Positions 28,561-39,002 of a stretch of 64,000 bases of DNA are shown here, one piece after another. Source of the DNA: Cedecea neteri (lineage in GTDB: Bacteria > Pseudomonadota > Gammaproteobacteria > Enterobacterales > Enterobacteriaceae); contig NZ_CP009459.1 in NCBI RefSeq assembly GCF_000758325.1, positions 2,666,001 to 2,730,000 of the forward strand. Reading direction: 5' to 3'. Each line of letters begins with the position of its first letter. Within the stretch, counting starts at the first letter, position 1. The position numbers and the translations under genes are program-made. The notes beneath the pieces were generated by a model. That model was not told where the DNA came from, made no database searches, and saw only the letters and a program-made list of their open reading frames with translations.

Positions 28561-28674
28561 TCAAAAGAAATAGATATAAGCCAGATCGAGAAGCGCAAGC
28601 ATTGCCCAGAGAAAAAGATACAGAATAAAGTGTTCGCGAATATTGTTGGTTAAAAACTGAATAAAGCGAATCAT
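28561..28674 (-). CDS. yceO: Small membrane protein YceO
   Basis: 37 aa. The sequence MIRFIQFLTNNIREHFILYL continues into a hydrophobic span (LFLWAMLALLDLAYIYFF). It resembles E. coli YceO (46 aa, RRILQYLINNIREHLMLYLFL region) and sits in the same place beside solA, so I treat it as a real small gene. GGGG lies upstream at a plausible distance. The function is unknown. Confidence 0.7.
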   Translation of the reverse strand: MIRFIQFLTNNIREHFILYLFLWAMLALLDLAYIYFF

Positions 28675-28686
28675 GATGGCCCCGGG

Positions 28687-28712
28687 TAAAAGTGGCGGAA
28701 ATGCCCGCCACT
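28687..28712 (-). terminator. Terminator of solA
   Basis: On the minus strand AGTGGCGG - GCATTT - CCGCCACT is followed by TTTTA. It lies nine bases past the solA stop codon. Confidence 0.7.
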
Positions 28713-28720
28713 CGGGGATT

Positions 28721-29842
28721 CTACGCCGTTTTGAAGCGAGAAAGTACAAACGGGGATAAATCAAAGGCAGGTTTTTGACCCAAAGCAAACTGGCAGGCAA
28801 TTTCGCCTAAAACGGAGGCGAATTTGAACCCGTGTCCGCTCAGCCCGGTAATGATCAGGGTGTTGTCATGGCCGGGGAGGGTATCAATGATGAAATCTTC
28901 ATCCGGCGAATTGTCATAGGTGCAGGCTTTACCGTGCAGGCAGCAGCCGATGCCGGGTAAAAATTCGCGCAGGAAGGGAAAAACTTCAGACCCATCGCTG
29001 GCGACTGCGCCAAAGGGCTTACGCTGCTCGGGGGAGTCAATCAGCTGCCCGCCGTTGTGCTTGCCCAGCTTCAGCTCGTTGTCTTCTGCCGGGAAGCCGT
29101 AATACTGATCGCCGTTGGGTGTTTCTGCGGTAAACGCCGGGAATTTGTTGTTCTCGCTGTAGCGCCCATCTGCCTGGTGCCAGGCAAAGATTTTGCGAAC
29201 CGACGCGACAGGCAGGTCCGGCAGCAGTTTGGTGACCCAGGTTCCCGCGCTGACCAGCAGCTTGCTCCCGTGATATTCACCTTCTTCAGTCACGACTGTG
29301 ACTCCTTCGTCACCGTGGCGGATCGCCGTCACCTTGCAGTTAAATAGCTGAGCGCTGCCGCCTTGTTTAGCAAGGTTGATGTAGGTTTCGATGGCTAGCT
29401 CGCTTTTCAGCACGCCTGAGTCCGTCTCAAACAGGCCGACGTAGTTTTCTGGCACAGCAATCTCCGGCCAGCGGGCGGCAATTGCGGCGGCGTCCAGCGT
29501 TTCAACCGGCAGGGAAAACTTCTCTGCGCTGGAGGCGACATTGCGAATAAATGGCGACTCAGCCGGCCCCAGGTTAATGACTCCGGTGCGGTGAAAGAGC
29601 TTCTCTCCGCTGGCTTCCGCCAGGGCATCCCACAGTTTTTGTGCTCGCAGGACCAACGGAACATATTTTTCACCTTCGCCATAGGCATGGCGCATCAGGC
29701 GCGTATCGCCGTGATGGCTGCCCTGATCGTGAGGTGGGTGGCCGCTGTCGATCATCAGGACCTTCAGGCCCGAGTGTGTGGCATAGCAGCCTGCGGCGGC
29801 ACCGACGGAGCCGCTGCCGACAATGATCAGGTCGTAGTTCAT
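28721..29842 (-). CDS. solA: N-methyl-L-tryptophan oxidase
   Basis: 373 aa against 372 in E. coli SolA. It is a monomeric sarcosine oxidase-family flavoenzyme that oxidatively demethylates N-methyltryptophan, releasing formaldehyde and hydrogen peroxide. The FAD dinucleotide motif is at the N-terminus ([19 protein letters not shown]). The region around the covalent flavin Cys is [21 protein letters not shown] near residue 308. [16 protein letters not shown] is the C-terminal FAD motif. The ATG at 29842 gives the expected MNYDLI start. Confidence 0.95.
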   Translation of the reverse strand: MNYDLIIVGSGSVGAAAGCYATHSGLKVLMIDSGHPPHDQGSHHGDTRLMRHAYGEGEKYVPLVLRAQKLWDALAEASGEKLFHRTGVINLGPAESPFIRNVASSAEKFSLPVETLDAAAIAARWPEIAVPENYVGLFETDSGVLKSELAIETYINLAKQGGSAQLFNCKVTAIRHGDEGVTVVTEEGEYHGSKLLVSAGTWVTKLLPDLPVASVRKIFAWHQADGRYSENNKFPAFTAETPNGDQYYGFPAEDNELKLGKHNGGQLIDSPEQRKPFGAVASDGSEVFPFLREFLPGIGCCLHGKACTYDNSPDEDFIIDTLPGHDNTLIITGLSGHGFKFASVLGEIACQFALGQKPAFDLSPFVLSRFKTA

Positions 29843-29921
29843 AAGCTTTTCTCTGTGGAAAATTATCTGTAGCAGGGTAATTAATTCACCGGAACGATGC
29901 AATTGACGGTGACGCTTAAAA

Positions 29922-29947
29922 TAAGAAAGGCACCCGGTTGGGTGCCT
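29922..29947 (-). terminator. Terminator of bssS
   Basis: On the minus strand AGGCACCC - AACC - GGGTGCCT is followed by TTCTTATTTT. It lies 24 bases past the bssS stop. Confidence 0.75.
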
Positions 29948-29971
29948 GTGGCCATTGTTAAGCACGTGTCG

Positions 29972-30226
29972 TCAATGCTTGCGATAATCGCTTTCCTGGT
30001 AATCACTGGATTCAATTTTGGCTATCCCGGCCTCAAGGATGGAAATAAATTGCCGGGCGACATCGGTGGTCAGCCAGAGGGTCTGACCGATTTCGGTTTC
30101 ATCGTGCTTCTGATTATTGGATGTCAGGTAATGCAGGCGCAGCATCATGGCGTCGTAGCTGTCGACGGTGCTGATATCCCATCCGACGAGGGGATGAGTC
30201 TGAATAACATCACTATTTTTTTCCAT
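29972..30226 (-). CDS. bssS: Biofilm regulator BssS
   Basis: 84 aa, matching E. coli BssS in length and sequence (VIQTHPLVGWDISTVDSYDA, then GQTLWLTTDVARQFISILEA and GIAKIES). In E. coli, BssS affects biofilm formation through indole and AI-2 related signalling. Two adjacent ATGs (30229 and 30226) follow AAAAGGGGTT; the second gives the family start MEKN. Confidence 0.93.
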   Translation of the reverse strand: MEKNSDVIQTHPLVGWDISTVDSYDAMMLRLHYLTSNNQKHDETEIGQTLWLTTDVARQFISILEAGIAKIESSDYQESDYRKH

Positions 30227-30466
30227 CATAACCCCTTTTATACGTGTTTAAGACAACGGCTAGTGAGGTTCATGCGTGATTTATCGTGAAGCGACTTAAG
30301 TATATCAATACTCTCGCGGTTATGGGGATGAAATAATTACCTGGTAACACTTTTTCCACATTATTCAGCAAAAACGAACAATAAATCGACAATCTATTTT
30401 GAGGTATTGGAGGAGAAAGGAAAGATATGTGTTGTGAAGTTTAAAAAATAAGCAAGGGCGGGAAAT

Positions 30467-30491
30467 AAAAAAACCGGATGGCGACACCCGG
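30467..30491 (-). terminator. Terminator of dinI
   Basis: On the minus strand CCGGGTG - TCGC - CATCCGG (one G-T pair) is followed by seven T. It lies 28 bases past the dinI stop. Confidence 0.8.
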
Positions 30492-30518
30492 CAAAAAGTA
30501 CCAACATACTTGAGGGTA

Positions 30519-30764
30519 TTAGTCGGCAGAGAACCAATCGTCAGCGCTTTCCCAGGTTTCCTGGAGGATCTCGCTGATTCGCGTTTTGTCTTCTTTGGCA
30601 CCACCCAGCACGGAGAGGTTATTACCGGAGGCATAACGTACCTGCACTTCGCTGCTGGTGTCGGGAAAATGTTGATTGATACGGCGGGAAAGCTCACTGG
30701 CAAGGGCGTCGATAGCCCCGGCTGGCAATGGTGTGGTTTTGGCTATAGTGACTTCAATACGCAT
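30519..30764 (-). CDS. dinI: DNA damage-inducible protein I
   Basis: 81 aa, the E. coli DinI length. The N-terminus MRIEVTIAKTTPLPAGAIDA and the acidic C-terminal helix EILQETWESADDWFSAD are characteristic. DinI binds and stabilises RecA filaments and tunes LexA and UmuD cleavage. A LexA-type box lies 22 bp upstream (30786-30801), consistent with SOS control. Confidence 0.96.
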   Translation of the reverse strand: MRIEVTIAKTTPLPAGAIDALASELSRRINQHFPDTSSEVQVRYASGNNLSVLGGAKEDKTRISEILQETWESADDWFSAD

Positions 30765-30785
30765 AACGACCCCCTGTACAATATA

Positions 30786-30801
30786 CTGGATATTTATACA
30801 G
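30786..30801 (-). promoter_or_regulatory. LexA (SOS) box of dinI
   Basis: On the minus strand CTGTATAAATATCCAG fits CTGT-N8-ACAG with one mismatch (CCAG). E. coli dinI has the same kind of imperfect right half. It overlaps the probable promoter, with a TATATT hexamer just downstream. Confidence 0.8.
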
Positions 30802-30839
30802 GCTTAATTTCCAGTAAGCAACAGGGGGCGTTTAAAAAT

Positions 30840-31886
30840 TTAGCCTTTAACGGACCAGAGCACGTCTTCACCCGCCAGGAACGGCACGATGCTGTCGTCG
30901 CCGGCTTCAATCAGCTCCGGCATTTTCTCAGCGACGCGCACCAGCTCGATGTGATCTTCATTGACCGGCAGGCCGTAGAAGCGCGGGCCGTTTAGCGAAG
31001 CGAAGGCTTCAAAATGCTGCAGCGCGTTCATTTCTTCAAATACCGTCGCATAGGCACCCAGCGCGGAAGGCGCGTTAAAGCAGCCGGCGCAGCCACAGCT
31101 GGCTTCTTTGCGGTGACGGGCATGTGGGGCAGAGTCGGTGCCGAGGAACACGCGATCGCAGCCGCTGGCGACCAGCTCGCGCAGGGCTTCCTGGTGGACG
31201 CTACGTTTCAGGATCGGCAGGCAGTACAGATGCGGACGAATCCCGCCCACCAGCATGTGGTTGCGGTTAAACATCAGGTGCTGGGGCGTGATAGTCGCGC
31301 CAATCAGTGAGTTGCCTTCTTTCACATACTGGGCGGCATCTTTGGTGGTGATGTGTTCAAACACCACTTTCAGCTCAGGTAACTGGCGACGCAGTGGCTC
31401 CATGACGGTTTCAATAAAGCGCGCTTCGCGATCGAAAATATCGATATCAGCATGGGTGACTTCGCCGTGCACCAGCAGCGGCATGCCAATTTTCTGCATA
31501 CGTTCAAGCACCGGCAGAATGGCTGCGGTGCTGGTTACGCCGTGAGCGGAGTTGGTTGTGGCGTTCGCCGGGTAAAGCTTGGCGGCGGTAAACACGCCTT
31601 GATTGAACCCGCGTTCGATTTCGTTGGGATCCAGCGTGTCGGTCAGGTAGCAGGTCATCAGTGGCTCGAACTTTTGCCCGGCCGGAACCGCATCAAGAAT
31701 GCGCTGGCGATAAGCGATAGCGGCTTCCACGCTGGTCACTGGGGGCACAAGATTGGGCATGACAATCGCACGGCCATAGGTCTGGCTGGTGTAAGGCACC
31801 ACGGTTTTCAGCATCTCACCGTCACGAAGGTGAATATGCCAGTCATCTGGGCGGCGGATTTTTAATACCTGAGGTAATGCGGTCAT
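30840..31886 (-). CDS. pyrC: Dihydroorotase
   Basis: 348 aa as in E. coli PyrC. It catalyses reversible cyclisation of carbamoyl-aspartate to dihydroorotate in pyrimidine synthesis. The zinc site is visible: DWHIHLRDG (His17 and His19), carboxylated Lys in [12 protein letters not shown] near 103, and His in LLVHGEVTH and [17 protein letters not shown] holds the catalytic Asp near 251. The ATG at 31886 is preceded by CCGGAGCAC. An adjacent TTG is less likely as the start. Confidence 0.97.
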   Translation of the reverse strand: MTALPQVLKIRRPDDWHIHLRDGEMLKTVVPYTSQTYGRAIVMPNLVPPVTSVEAAIAYRQRILDAVPAGQKFEPLMTCYLTDTLDPNEIERGFNQGVFTAAKLYPANATTNSAHGVTSTAAILPVLERMQKIGMPLLVHGEVTHADIDIFDREARFIETVMEPLRRQLPELKVVFEHITTKDAAQYVKEGNSLIGATITPQHLMFNRNHMLVGGIRPHLYCLPILKRSVHQEALRELVASGCDRVFLGTDSAPHARHRKEASCGCAGCFNAPSALGAYATVFEEMNALQHFEAFASLNGPRFYGLPVNEDHIELVRVAEKMPELIEAGDDSIVPFLAGEDVLWSVKG

Positions 31887-31954
31887 CAATGTGCTCCGGC
31901 GTGAGAGGGAAAACAGTCATCAAGGGCTGGTTTTATGCCGGGCACTAAGGATAA

Positions 31955-31970
31955 GGGGAAACGTTATCGT
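31955..31970. promoter_or_regulatory. Possible PurR operator upstream of pyrC
   Basis: On the minus strand ACGATAACGTTTCCCC matches 11 of 16 positions of the PurR consensus ACGCAAACGTTTTCNT, including the central AACGTTT. PurR regulates pyrC in E. coli. The match is incomplete, so this is tentative. Confidence 0.4.
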
Positions 31971-31998
31971 TTGCACCCCTTATGTTGCTCATGTTGCA

Positions 31999-32033
31999 CA
32001 AAACCCTCAGAGCGCATGAACGGCTCTGAGGGG
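31999..32033 (-). terminator. Terminator of yceB
   Basis: On the minus strand CCCTCAGAGC - CGTTCATGC - GCTCTGAGGG is followed by TTTTG. The ten-pair stem lies seven bases past the yceB stop. Confidence 0.85.
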
Positions 32034-32039
32034 CAGGGG

Positions 32040-32600
32040 CTATTCCGTTAACGGAATGATTATCTCACCGGGTTTTACTTCAATGCCTTTGGCATATTTC
32101 TTCGCCAGCGACTCGCCCGTGCTGCGATCTTCACTCAGGATATAAGCAGGCTGTTGATTGAAGTAGCTGCGCAGGGATTGGTTAAGGTATGGGATCATGG
32201 TCTGCAGCACAGTCTGCATTTTTTGCGGCTCGACCTGAGCGTCAACCACCTCCATTTCCTGCAGGTAGATGGCGCCTTGCTCTTTATTGAATACCGGCAG
32301 CGCTTTCAGTTTGAGCTTCAGGACGGCTTTCTGGTTACCAAACAGCGACGTCATGTCGAGATTGGCGTCACCGGTCAGGGTAATTTTATTCGGCTCTTCC
32401 CGTCCAATCTGGCTGACTAAATGGGTTAACACCACATGGGCTTCAGCCACGCCGGGCAGGCCAATATCCTTCGAGAAGTTATTGTGTTTTTCCAGCGACT
32501 GGTTGATTTCCTGTTCGCTCACGCTGTACTGCGTTAACTGGTTGCATCCTGAGAGCAGGCCGCTAAGCATCAATGCTGCGGCAAAAACAATCTTCTTCAT
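32040..32600 (-). CDS. yceB: DUF1439 lipoprotein YceB
   Basis: 186 aa, matching E. coli YceB. It has a lipoprotein signal with lipobox (MKKIVFAAALMLSGLLSGCN). The mature protein QLTQYSVSEQEINQSLEKHN and VKPGEIIIPLTE is DUF1439, with a tubular lipid-binding-like fold. The function is unknown. In E. coli, grxB follows upstream on the opposite side of this gene. Here mdtH comes directly. Confidence 0.94.
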   Translation of the reverse strand: MKKIVFAAALMLSGLLSGCNQLTQYSVSEQEINQSLEKHNNFSKDIGLPGVAEAHVVLTHLVSQIGREEPNKITLTGDANLDMTSLFGNQKAVLKLKLKALPVFNKEQGAIYLQEMEVVDAQVEPQKMQTVLQTMIPYLNQSLRSYFNQQPAYILSEDRSTGESLAKKYAKGIEVKPGEIIIPLTE

Positions 32601-32627
32601 AGGCTTCCTCAAAATAGCGGCTCCAAT

Positions 32628-32664
32628 GCCGTGCCTTGCGTTAATCAGCATAATGCGGCACGGC
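32628..32664. other. Strong hairpin between mdtH and yceB
   Basis: GCCGTGCC-TT-GCGTTA pairs with TAATGC-GGCACGGC around a seven-base loop (14 pairs with a two-base bulge and one G-T pair). No T-run follows on either strand, so it is not a typical Rho-independent terminator. It lies 28 bases before the yceB start, where E. coli carries grxB. Confidence 0.6.
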
Positions 32665-32698
32665 GTTAGCGGCTACCGGAAAAAGATGAAAGGGGGAT

Positions 32699-33913
32699 TT
32701 ACCCCTGACCACCCGGCTCGAACATTGTCGGTTCAACCGGTTTGAGGCTGAATTGCCACCACAGCGCAGCAAGGGTAATACAGCCGATAATGCCGAGCAT
32801 GGCCCACGGTAATTCCGGCTGCTGCAGGGCTTTCCCTGCGTCAAACAGCCAGCCGCCGCCGGTGTAACCCAGCGCGCCGCCCAGCGACAGGCCCAAACGG
32901 CTGAACCCCATGTAGCTGCCGCGCGCGCGGGCATCCGCCAGCGAGGCGCTAAGCGTTTCTCGCGCAGGCTCTGCGATGATTGAGCCAATGTAGAAGGTAC
33001 AAATCAAGGCGAAAAGCTGCTGTAAGTTGGACGCCAGGCCAATAGGCATCAGGCTCACCGTCATCAGCACCAGGCCTGCCATTAAGCGCTGCTCCAGGCG
33101 GAAGCGCCTTTCACTCCAGCGGGCGATAGGGTAGAGCAGCGTCAGGGAAAGCGCGGCTTCAATGGCGTACATCCATTTTACCGCCGACGCTGTACCGGCA
33201 ATGTCGTTGACCATCAGCGGCAGCATCAGCATGACCTGCACCGCCAGCATGTAATAGCCGGTGAGCGTCAGGACGTAGGTAATAAAGCGTTTATCGCGGA
33301 ACACGCGGCCCATGCCTTCGCGCATCGGGGTGCGAATCGTTGAAAGCTTATAGGCGGGCAGCAGCCAGGCGTTAAGCGCCGCGCACAGGACAAACATTAC
33401 GGCACCGACGGCGCACACCAGTCGGAAGTCGTACTGCAATAGCCAGCTACCCAGCAGAGCGCCGATCACCGCGCCCGCGCTGTCCTGCATCATCAGGATT
33501 GAGAAGAAGCGGCCGCGGTGCTGAGGGCGAACCAGTTTGACGACCAGCGCCGAGCGGGGGGGATCAAACAGCGTTCCGCCAATGGCGGAGAGCAGGCAGG
33601 AAAGCCATAGCATCCAGGGTTCCGTGGCGATGCCCATGGTGGCAAACCCTGCAGCCCGCAGCAGCATGCCGGTGACAATCATCGGTTTAGCACCCAGTCT
33701 GTCGGCAATGGCGCCGCCGAAGACGCCGAGCCCCTGCTGGATAAACTGACGTAGACCCAGGGCAATCCCGACCATCAAAGCGGCCCAGCCCAACTGGTCA
33801 ACGAAGCGAATGGAAATCAAAGGGAAGACAACGAAAAAGCCTAATACCACTAACATGTTATCAAGCAGCAGGAAATATTTACCCAGGCTCCTTGCCTGCG
33901 CCACCCGCGACAT
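32699..33913 (-). CDS. mdtH: MFS multidrug transporter MdtH
   Basis: 404 aa against 402 in E. coli MdtH. It is a major facilitator with about twelve spans and motif A ([17 protein letters not shown]). The start [20 protein letters not shown] and segments such as [19 protein letters not shown] match E. coli closely. In E. coli, overexpression raises quinolone resistance. It is divergent from rimJ. Confidence 0.95.
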   Translation of the reverse strand: MSRVAQARSLGKYFLLLDNMLVVLGFFVVFPLISIRFVDQLGWAALMVGIALGLRQFIQQGLGVFGGAIADRLGAKPMIVTGMLLRAAGFATMGIATEPWMLWLSCLLSAIGGTLFDPPRSALVVKLVRPQHRGRFFSILMMQDSAGAVIGALLGSWLLQYDFRLVCAVGAVMFVLCAALNAWLLPAYKLSTIRTPMREGMGRVFRDKRFITYVLTLTGYYMLAVQVMLMLPLMVNDIAGTASAVKWMYAIEAALSLTLLYPIARWSERRFRLEQRLMAGLVLMTVSLMPIGLASNLQQLFALICTFYIGSIIAEPARETLSASLADARARGSYMGFSRLGLSLGGALGYTGGGWLFDAGKALQQPELPWAMLGIIGCITLAALWWQFSLKPVEPTMFEPGGQG

Positions 33914-34146
33914 CTCCCCTCCAGGGAACTTAATTCAACGCGACAAGTACTTATTCTCGCTTGCCATTCGGGCTTTTAATACCTGATGCAGGACAATATT
34001 TTTTTATCGTGCAACGAGTTTGATTCATGGCTTTCATCGAAAAAAGTGATGTCGCTTCATGTTGTTGTTTTCACACGGCGGTCAGGCACAGGTATAGTAA
34101 CAGGATGAGCCCCGTCAACCGGGATGAAGGAGTGGAATAAACATGT

Positions 34147-34734
34147 TTGGCTACCGCAGTAACGCCACCAAAAATTCGCCTGGTGACTGACCGTCTGGTG
34201 GTGCGTCTGGTTCATGAGCGAGATGCCTGGCGCCTGGCGGATTACTACACGGAAAATCGCCTGTTTCTGAAGCCCTGGGAACCCGTTCGGGATGAGAGCT
34301 ACTGTTATCCGTCGGGCTGGCAGGCAAGGCTGGGTATGATAAGCGAAATGCACAAGCAGGGCAGTGCTTACTACTTCGCGCTGCTCGATCCGGAAGAAAA
34401 AGAAGTTATCGGCGTCGCCAACTTCTCCAATGTGGTCCGAGGTTCTTTCCATGCCTGTTATCTCGGGTACTCCATCGCTGAAAAGTGGCAGGGGCAGGGG
34501 CTAATGTACGAGGCGTTGACCAGCGCCATTCGCTATATGCAACGCAGCCAGAATGTTCATCGCATTATGGCCAACTATATGCCGCATAATCAGCGCAGCG
34601 GCGACCTTCTGACGCGCCTGGGCTTCGAAAAAGAAGGCTACGCAAAGGATTATTTGCTGATTGACGGCGTATGGCGGGATCACGTTCTCACCGCGCTGGT
34701 TAATCAAGACTGGACCCCAGGTCGTGGAGTGTAA
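34147..34734 (+). CDS. rimJ: Ribosomal-protein S5 N-acetyltransferase RimJ; apparent frameshift at the start
   Basis: A GNAT-family acetyltransferase that modifies the N-terminal Ala of S5. From [19 protein letters not shown] to [16 protein letters not shown] it is collinear with E. coli RimJ (194 aa). The acetyl-CoA loop region is [16 protein letters not shown] near residue 118. The continuous frame begins only at a TTG (34147). The conserved start MFGYRSN is present at ATG 34143, after AAGGAG, but in another frame that stops at a TGA 16 codons on. Removing one A from the A5 run at 34170-34174 joins them as [16 protein letters not shown]. So the gene is frameshifted, mis-sequenced, or started at TTG. 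Confidence 0.9.
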   Translation: MATAVTPPKIRLVTDRLVVRLVHERDAWRLADYYTENRLFLKPWEPVRDESYCYPSGWQARLGMISEMHKQGSAYYFALLDPEEKEVIGVANFSNVVRGSFHACYLGYSIAEKWQGQGLMYEALTSAIRYMQRSQNVHRIMANYMPHNQRSGDLLTRLGFEKEGYAKDYLLIDGVWRDHVLTALVNQDWTPGRGV

Positions 34735-34737
34735 AAG

Positions 34738-35385
34738 ATGAAATATCAGTTAACGGCGATTGAAGCCCGCGTTATCGGCAGCCTGCTGGAAAAACAGCTC
34801 ACTACGCCAGAGCAATATCCGATGTCGGTCAACGGCGTGGTGACCGCCTGTAATCAGAAAACAAACCGTGAACCGGTGATGGATCTGAAAGAGCATGAAG
34901 TTCAGGACACGCTGGACGGGCTGGTCAAAGGCCATTATTTGCGAACCGTCAGCGGGTTTGGCAACCGCGTGACGAAATACGAGCAGCGCTTTTGCAACTC
35001 CGAGTTTGGTAATTTAAAGCTAACGCCAGCGGAAGTGGCTGTGGTCACGACTTTGCTGCTGCGCGGGGCGCAAACGCCGGGTGAGTTGCGCAGTCGCGCC
35101 GGGAGAATGTTTGAGTTCACCGATATGGCGCAGGTAGAGGCGACGCTGGAAGGGCTGGCTGGCCGTGAGGAAGGGCCGTTTGTCGTGCGTCTGCCGCGTG
35201 AGCCGGGTAAGCGTGAAAGCCGCTATATGCATCTTTTCAGCGGTGAGGTTGAGGCGTCTGCGTCCCCGGAGCAAAACGCCAGCCCGGTTGCAGACGAACT
35301 CAGCGCGCGCGTGGACGCGCTGGAAACTGAAGTCGCCGACCTTAAACAGCGTCTGGATTCCTTGTTGGCACATCTGGGAGATTAA
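34738..35385 (+). CDS. yceH: DUF480 protein YceH
   Basis: 215 aa, equal to E. coli YceH. Two winged-helix-like DUF480 segments make up residues 1-160 ([20 protein letters not shown] and [20 protein letters not shown]). A C-terminal coiled coil follows ([20 protein letters not shown]). The role is unknown. It starts four bases after rimJ and overlaps mviM, so the three form an operon. Confidence 0.94.
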   Translation: MKYQLTAIEARVIGSLLEKQLTTPEQYPMSVNGVVTACNQKTNREPVMDLKEHEVQDTLDGLVKGHYLRTVSGFGNRVTKYEQRFCNSEFGNLKLTPAEVAVVTTLLLRGAQTPGELRSRAGRMFEFTDMAQVEATLEGLAGREEGPFVVRLPREPGKRESRYMHLFSGEVEASASPEQNASPVADELSARVDALETEVADLKQRLDSLLAHLGD

Positions 35386-35387
35386 TG

Positions 35388-36311
35388 ATGACGAAATTAC
35401 GTATTGGCGTCGTGGGGCTGGGCGGGATCGCGCAGAAAGCCTGGCTTCCGGTGCTAGGGGCATCCGGTGACTGGTCGCTGGTGGGCGCATTTTCACCGAC
35501 CAAAGCGAAAGCGCTGCCGGTGTGTGAAACCTGGCGCATTCCTTATGTTGATTCGCTCAGCAACCTGGCTGCGCAGTGCGATGCTGTTTTCGTGCATAGC
35601 GCCACCAGCTCCCACTACGCGGTGGTGAATGAATTGCTCAATGCGGGCGTCAGCGTCTGCGTGGATAAGCCGCTGGCGGAAAACCTGGCCGACGCCGAAA
35701 AGCTGGTGGAACTTGCCGAGCGCAAAAAACGTACCCTGATGGTGGGCTTTAACCGCCGTTTTGCCCCGCGCTATCAGCAGCTAAAGGCAAAGCTGTCTGC
35801 CGGGGCATCCTTGCGGATGGATAAACACCGCAGCGACAGCGTCGGCCCGGGCGATCTGCGCTTCACGCTGCTTGATGACTATCTTCACGTCGTGGATACC
35901 GCGCTCTGGCTTGGAGGCGGTACAGCTCAGCTGCAAAGCGGGACGTTGCAAACCAACGAATCAGGGCAAATGCTGTACGCTGAACACCATTTCAGCCAGG
36001 GCAACCTGAGCGTGACCACCAGTATGCATCGTCGTGCCGGAAGCCAGCGAGAGTGGGTGCAGGCGGTGACTGACGGCGGGCTGTATGAAGTGACCGACAT
36101 GCGTCAGTGGCGGGAAGAATGCGGCGCTGGCGTGGTGGATCAGCCTATTCCGGGGTGGCAGACTACGCTGGAACAACGAGGCTTTGCGGGCTGTGCGCGT
36201 CACTTTATCGACTGCGTGGCGAATCAAACGGTGCCGGAAACCTCCGGCGAGCAGGCACTACTGGCGCAACGTGTCGTCGAGAAGCTCTGGCGCGAGGCAA
36301 TTAGCGAATAA
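35388..36311 (+). CDS. mviM: Gfo/Idh/MocA-family oxidoreductase MviM
   Basis: 307 aa, matching E. coli MviM. The N-terminal Rossmann domain has the dinucleotide motif (LRIGVVGLGGIAQKAWLPVL). CVDKPLAENLADAEKLV is the family E/D-K-P motif. The C-terminal alpha/beta domain includes DDYLHVVDTALWLGGG. The substrate is unknown. Two ATGs overlap the yceH stop; the second (35388) gives the usual MxKLRIG start. It precedes murJ, as in E. coli. Confidence 0.94.
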   Translation: MTKLRIGVVGLGGIAQKAWLPVLGASGDWSLVGAFSPTKAKALPVCETWRIPYVDSLSNLAAQCDAVFVHSATSSHYAVVNELLNAGVSVCVDKPLAENLADAEKLVELAERKKRTLMVGFNRRFAPRYQQLKAKLSAGASLRMDKHRSDSVGPGDLRFTLLDDYLHVVDTALWLGGGTAQLQSGTLQTNESGQMLYAEHHFSQGNLSVTTSMHRRAGSQREWVQAVTDGGLYEVTDMRQWREECGAGVVDQPIPGWQTTLEQRGFAGCARHFIDCVANQTVPETSGEQALLAQRVVEKLWREAISE

Positions 36312-36375
36312 GCTGTAACATATCGCGGTAGCAATTCAGCGCCGTATCGGTAGACTATGCCGACTTGTCATCATC

Positions 36376-36408
36376 CATTAACGCCAGCAACGCTGGCGTT
36401 AATGTTTG
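36376..36408 (+). terminator. Hairpin between mviM and murJ, likely terminator
   Basis: CATTAACGCCAGC - AAC - GCTGGCGTTAATG is a perfect 13-pair hairpin in the mviM-murJ gap. The following TTTGTGG is a poor T-run, so read-through into murJ may be substantial. Confidence 0.6.
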
Positions 36409-36424
36409 TGGAATAACAGAATAA

Positions 36425-37960
<1,536 letters not shown>

Positions 37961-38037
37961 TTTTTTCTGGGTGGATGACGGTTTCGTCACGCCACCCTAT
38001 TCTTTATATGTTGAAAGGTTAATTAGGTGACAGAGCG

Positions 38038-38520
38038 ATGAGAGGAATAATCACAACCTGGTTCGAAGATAAGGGCTTCGGATTTATCAAAGATGAAAAC
38101 GGTGAAAACCGTTATTTCCATGTGATTAAAGTCGCCAACCCGGAGCTTATCAAAAAGGACGCGTCGGTGACCTTCGAGCCGGGGACCAATAATAAAGGGC
38201 TGTCGGCGTTTGCCGTGAAAGTGGAACCCGAGAGCAAGCATCTGTTTATTGCGGGCGAGCGGCTGAAAATCACCTCGATCAAATCTTTCGTGGTGTACAG
38301 CGAAGAAGAGCCCGCGGACGGGAAAATTGATAAAGAAAACGCGGTGCTGTCGGTTGGCTTGCTGATGAACAGCATTCGCCCGAAGGCAGAGAAAAAAGAA
38401 GGGGAAATGCGGACGGTGAAAAAACTGGCCGTGACTACGTTCCAGGGCGAAACGCACCTCTTCTCAGAAGATGAGATTGATATTGAGGCGACGGTAAAAG
38501 TCCTGAAATCACTGAAATAA
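38038..38520 (+). CDS. Cold-shock-domain protein of unknown role
   Basis: 160 aa. Residues 1-60 form a CspA-type OB fold: GIITTWFEDKGFGFIKDENG contains the RNP1-like KGFGFI, and RYFHVIKV replaces the usual RNP2 VFVHFS. The C-terminal 100 residues lack a recognisable domain (AVLSVGLLMNSIRPKAEKK, then VKKLAVTTFQGETHLFSEDE). It is probably a nucleic-acid-binding protein. E. coli K-12 has no gene between murJ and flgN. ATTAGGTGACAGAGCG precedes the ATG, and a terminator follows. It appears to be a single-gene unit. Confidence 0.8.
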   Translation: MRGIITTWFEDKGFGFIKDENGENRYFHVIKVANPELIKKDASVTFEPGTNNKGLSAFAVKVEPESKHLFIAGERLKITSIKSFVVYSEEEPADGKIDKENAVLSVGLLMNSIRPKAEKKEGEMRTVKKLAVTTFQGETHLFSEDEIDIEATVKVLKSLK

Positions 38521-38522
38521 GC

Positions 38523-38559
38523 AAACGGCTGGTCAAGGAGAGTGTTGGCCAGCCGTTTT
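38523..38559 (+). terminator. Terminator of the cold-shock-domain gene
   Basis: AAACGGCTGG - 16-base loop - CCAGCCGTTT followed by TC. The ten-pair stem ends with a four-T tract and lies between convergent genes (flgN on the other strand). Confidence 0.75.
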
Positions 38560-38574
38560 CATTGGCGAGGAAAA

Positions 38575-39000
38575 TCAGATGGTGATTTTTTTTCCGCCGC
38601 GATTGCCCTGCGACGTTGCCTGCCCGTCGGCACCATAGAAGTCCGGTGCCTGATGCGGTTTTAATACGGCAATAGCCTGCTCATTGCGCGTCATTTGGTC
38701 TTCCAGTAACCAACCGTTGTGCTGGTTAATGTCCCGCAGGTGCAGGGTTTTTTGCGTAATCGTCTGCCAGCGCTGGCTAACGTCCAGGCTGGTGACCGCC
38801 CCGGCGTTTTGTTCCGCGCGACGCTGTTGCTCCAGGTAATCCAGCGTAGCCAGCAGCGAGCTTTTATCTTCAGTTATACGTTGCAGCGCATTGCTGTTTA
38901 TCTGGCCTGCGGAAAGCTGCAGCTGTTCAGCGTCCATCACCTCTTTCAGTGAATTCAGCACTGCGGTCATTTGGTCCAGCACTTCTAACAGACGACTCAC
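38575..39000 (-). CDS. flgN: Flagellar export chaperone FlgN
   Basis: 141 aa, helical, matching FlgN (138 aa in E. coli). It binds the C-termini of hook-filament junction proteins FlgK and FlgL and delivers them to the export gate. The sequence MSRLLEVLDQMTAVLNSLKEVMDAEQ and LEQQRRAEQNAGA has the heptad character of the family. It lies two bases after flgM. Confidence 0.94.
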   Translation of the reverse strand: MSRLLEVLDQMTAVLNSLKEVMDAEQLQLSAGQINSNALQRITEDKSSLLATLDYLEQQRRAEQNAGAVTSLDVSQRWQTITQKTLHLRDINQHNGWLLEDQMTRNEQAIAVLKPHQAPDFYGADGQATSQGNRGGKKITI

Positions 39001-39002
39001 CG

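Noticed and set aside
30774-30789. Second LexA box overlapping the dinI SOS box
   Set aside because: CTGTACAATATACTGG has a left CTGT half, but its right half CTGG does not match ACAG; one imperfect box is enough to explain SOS control.
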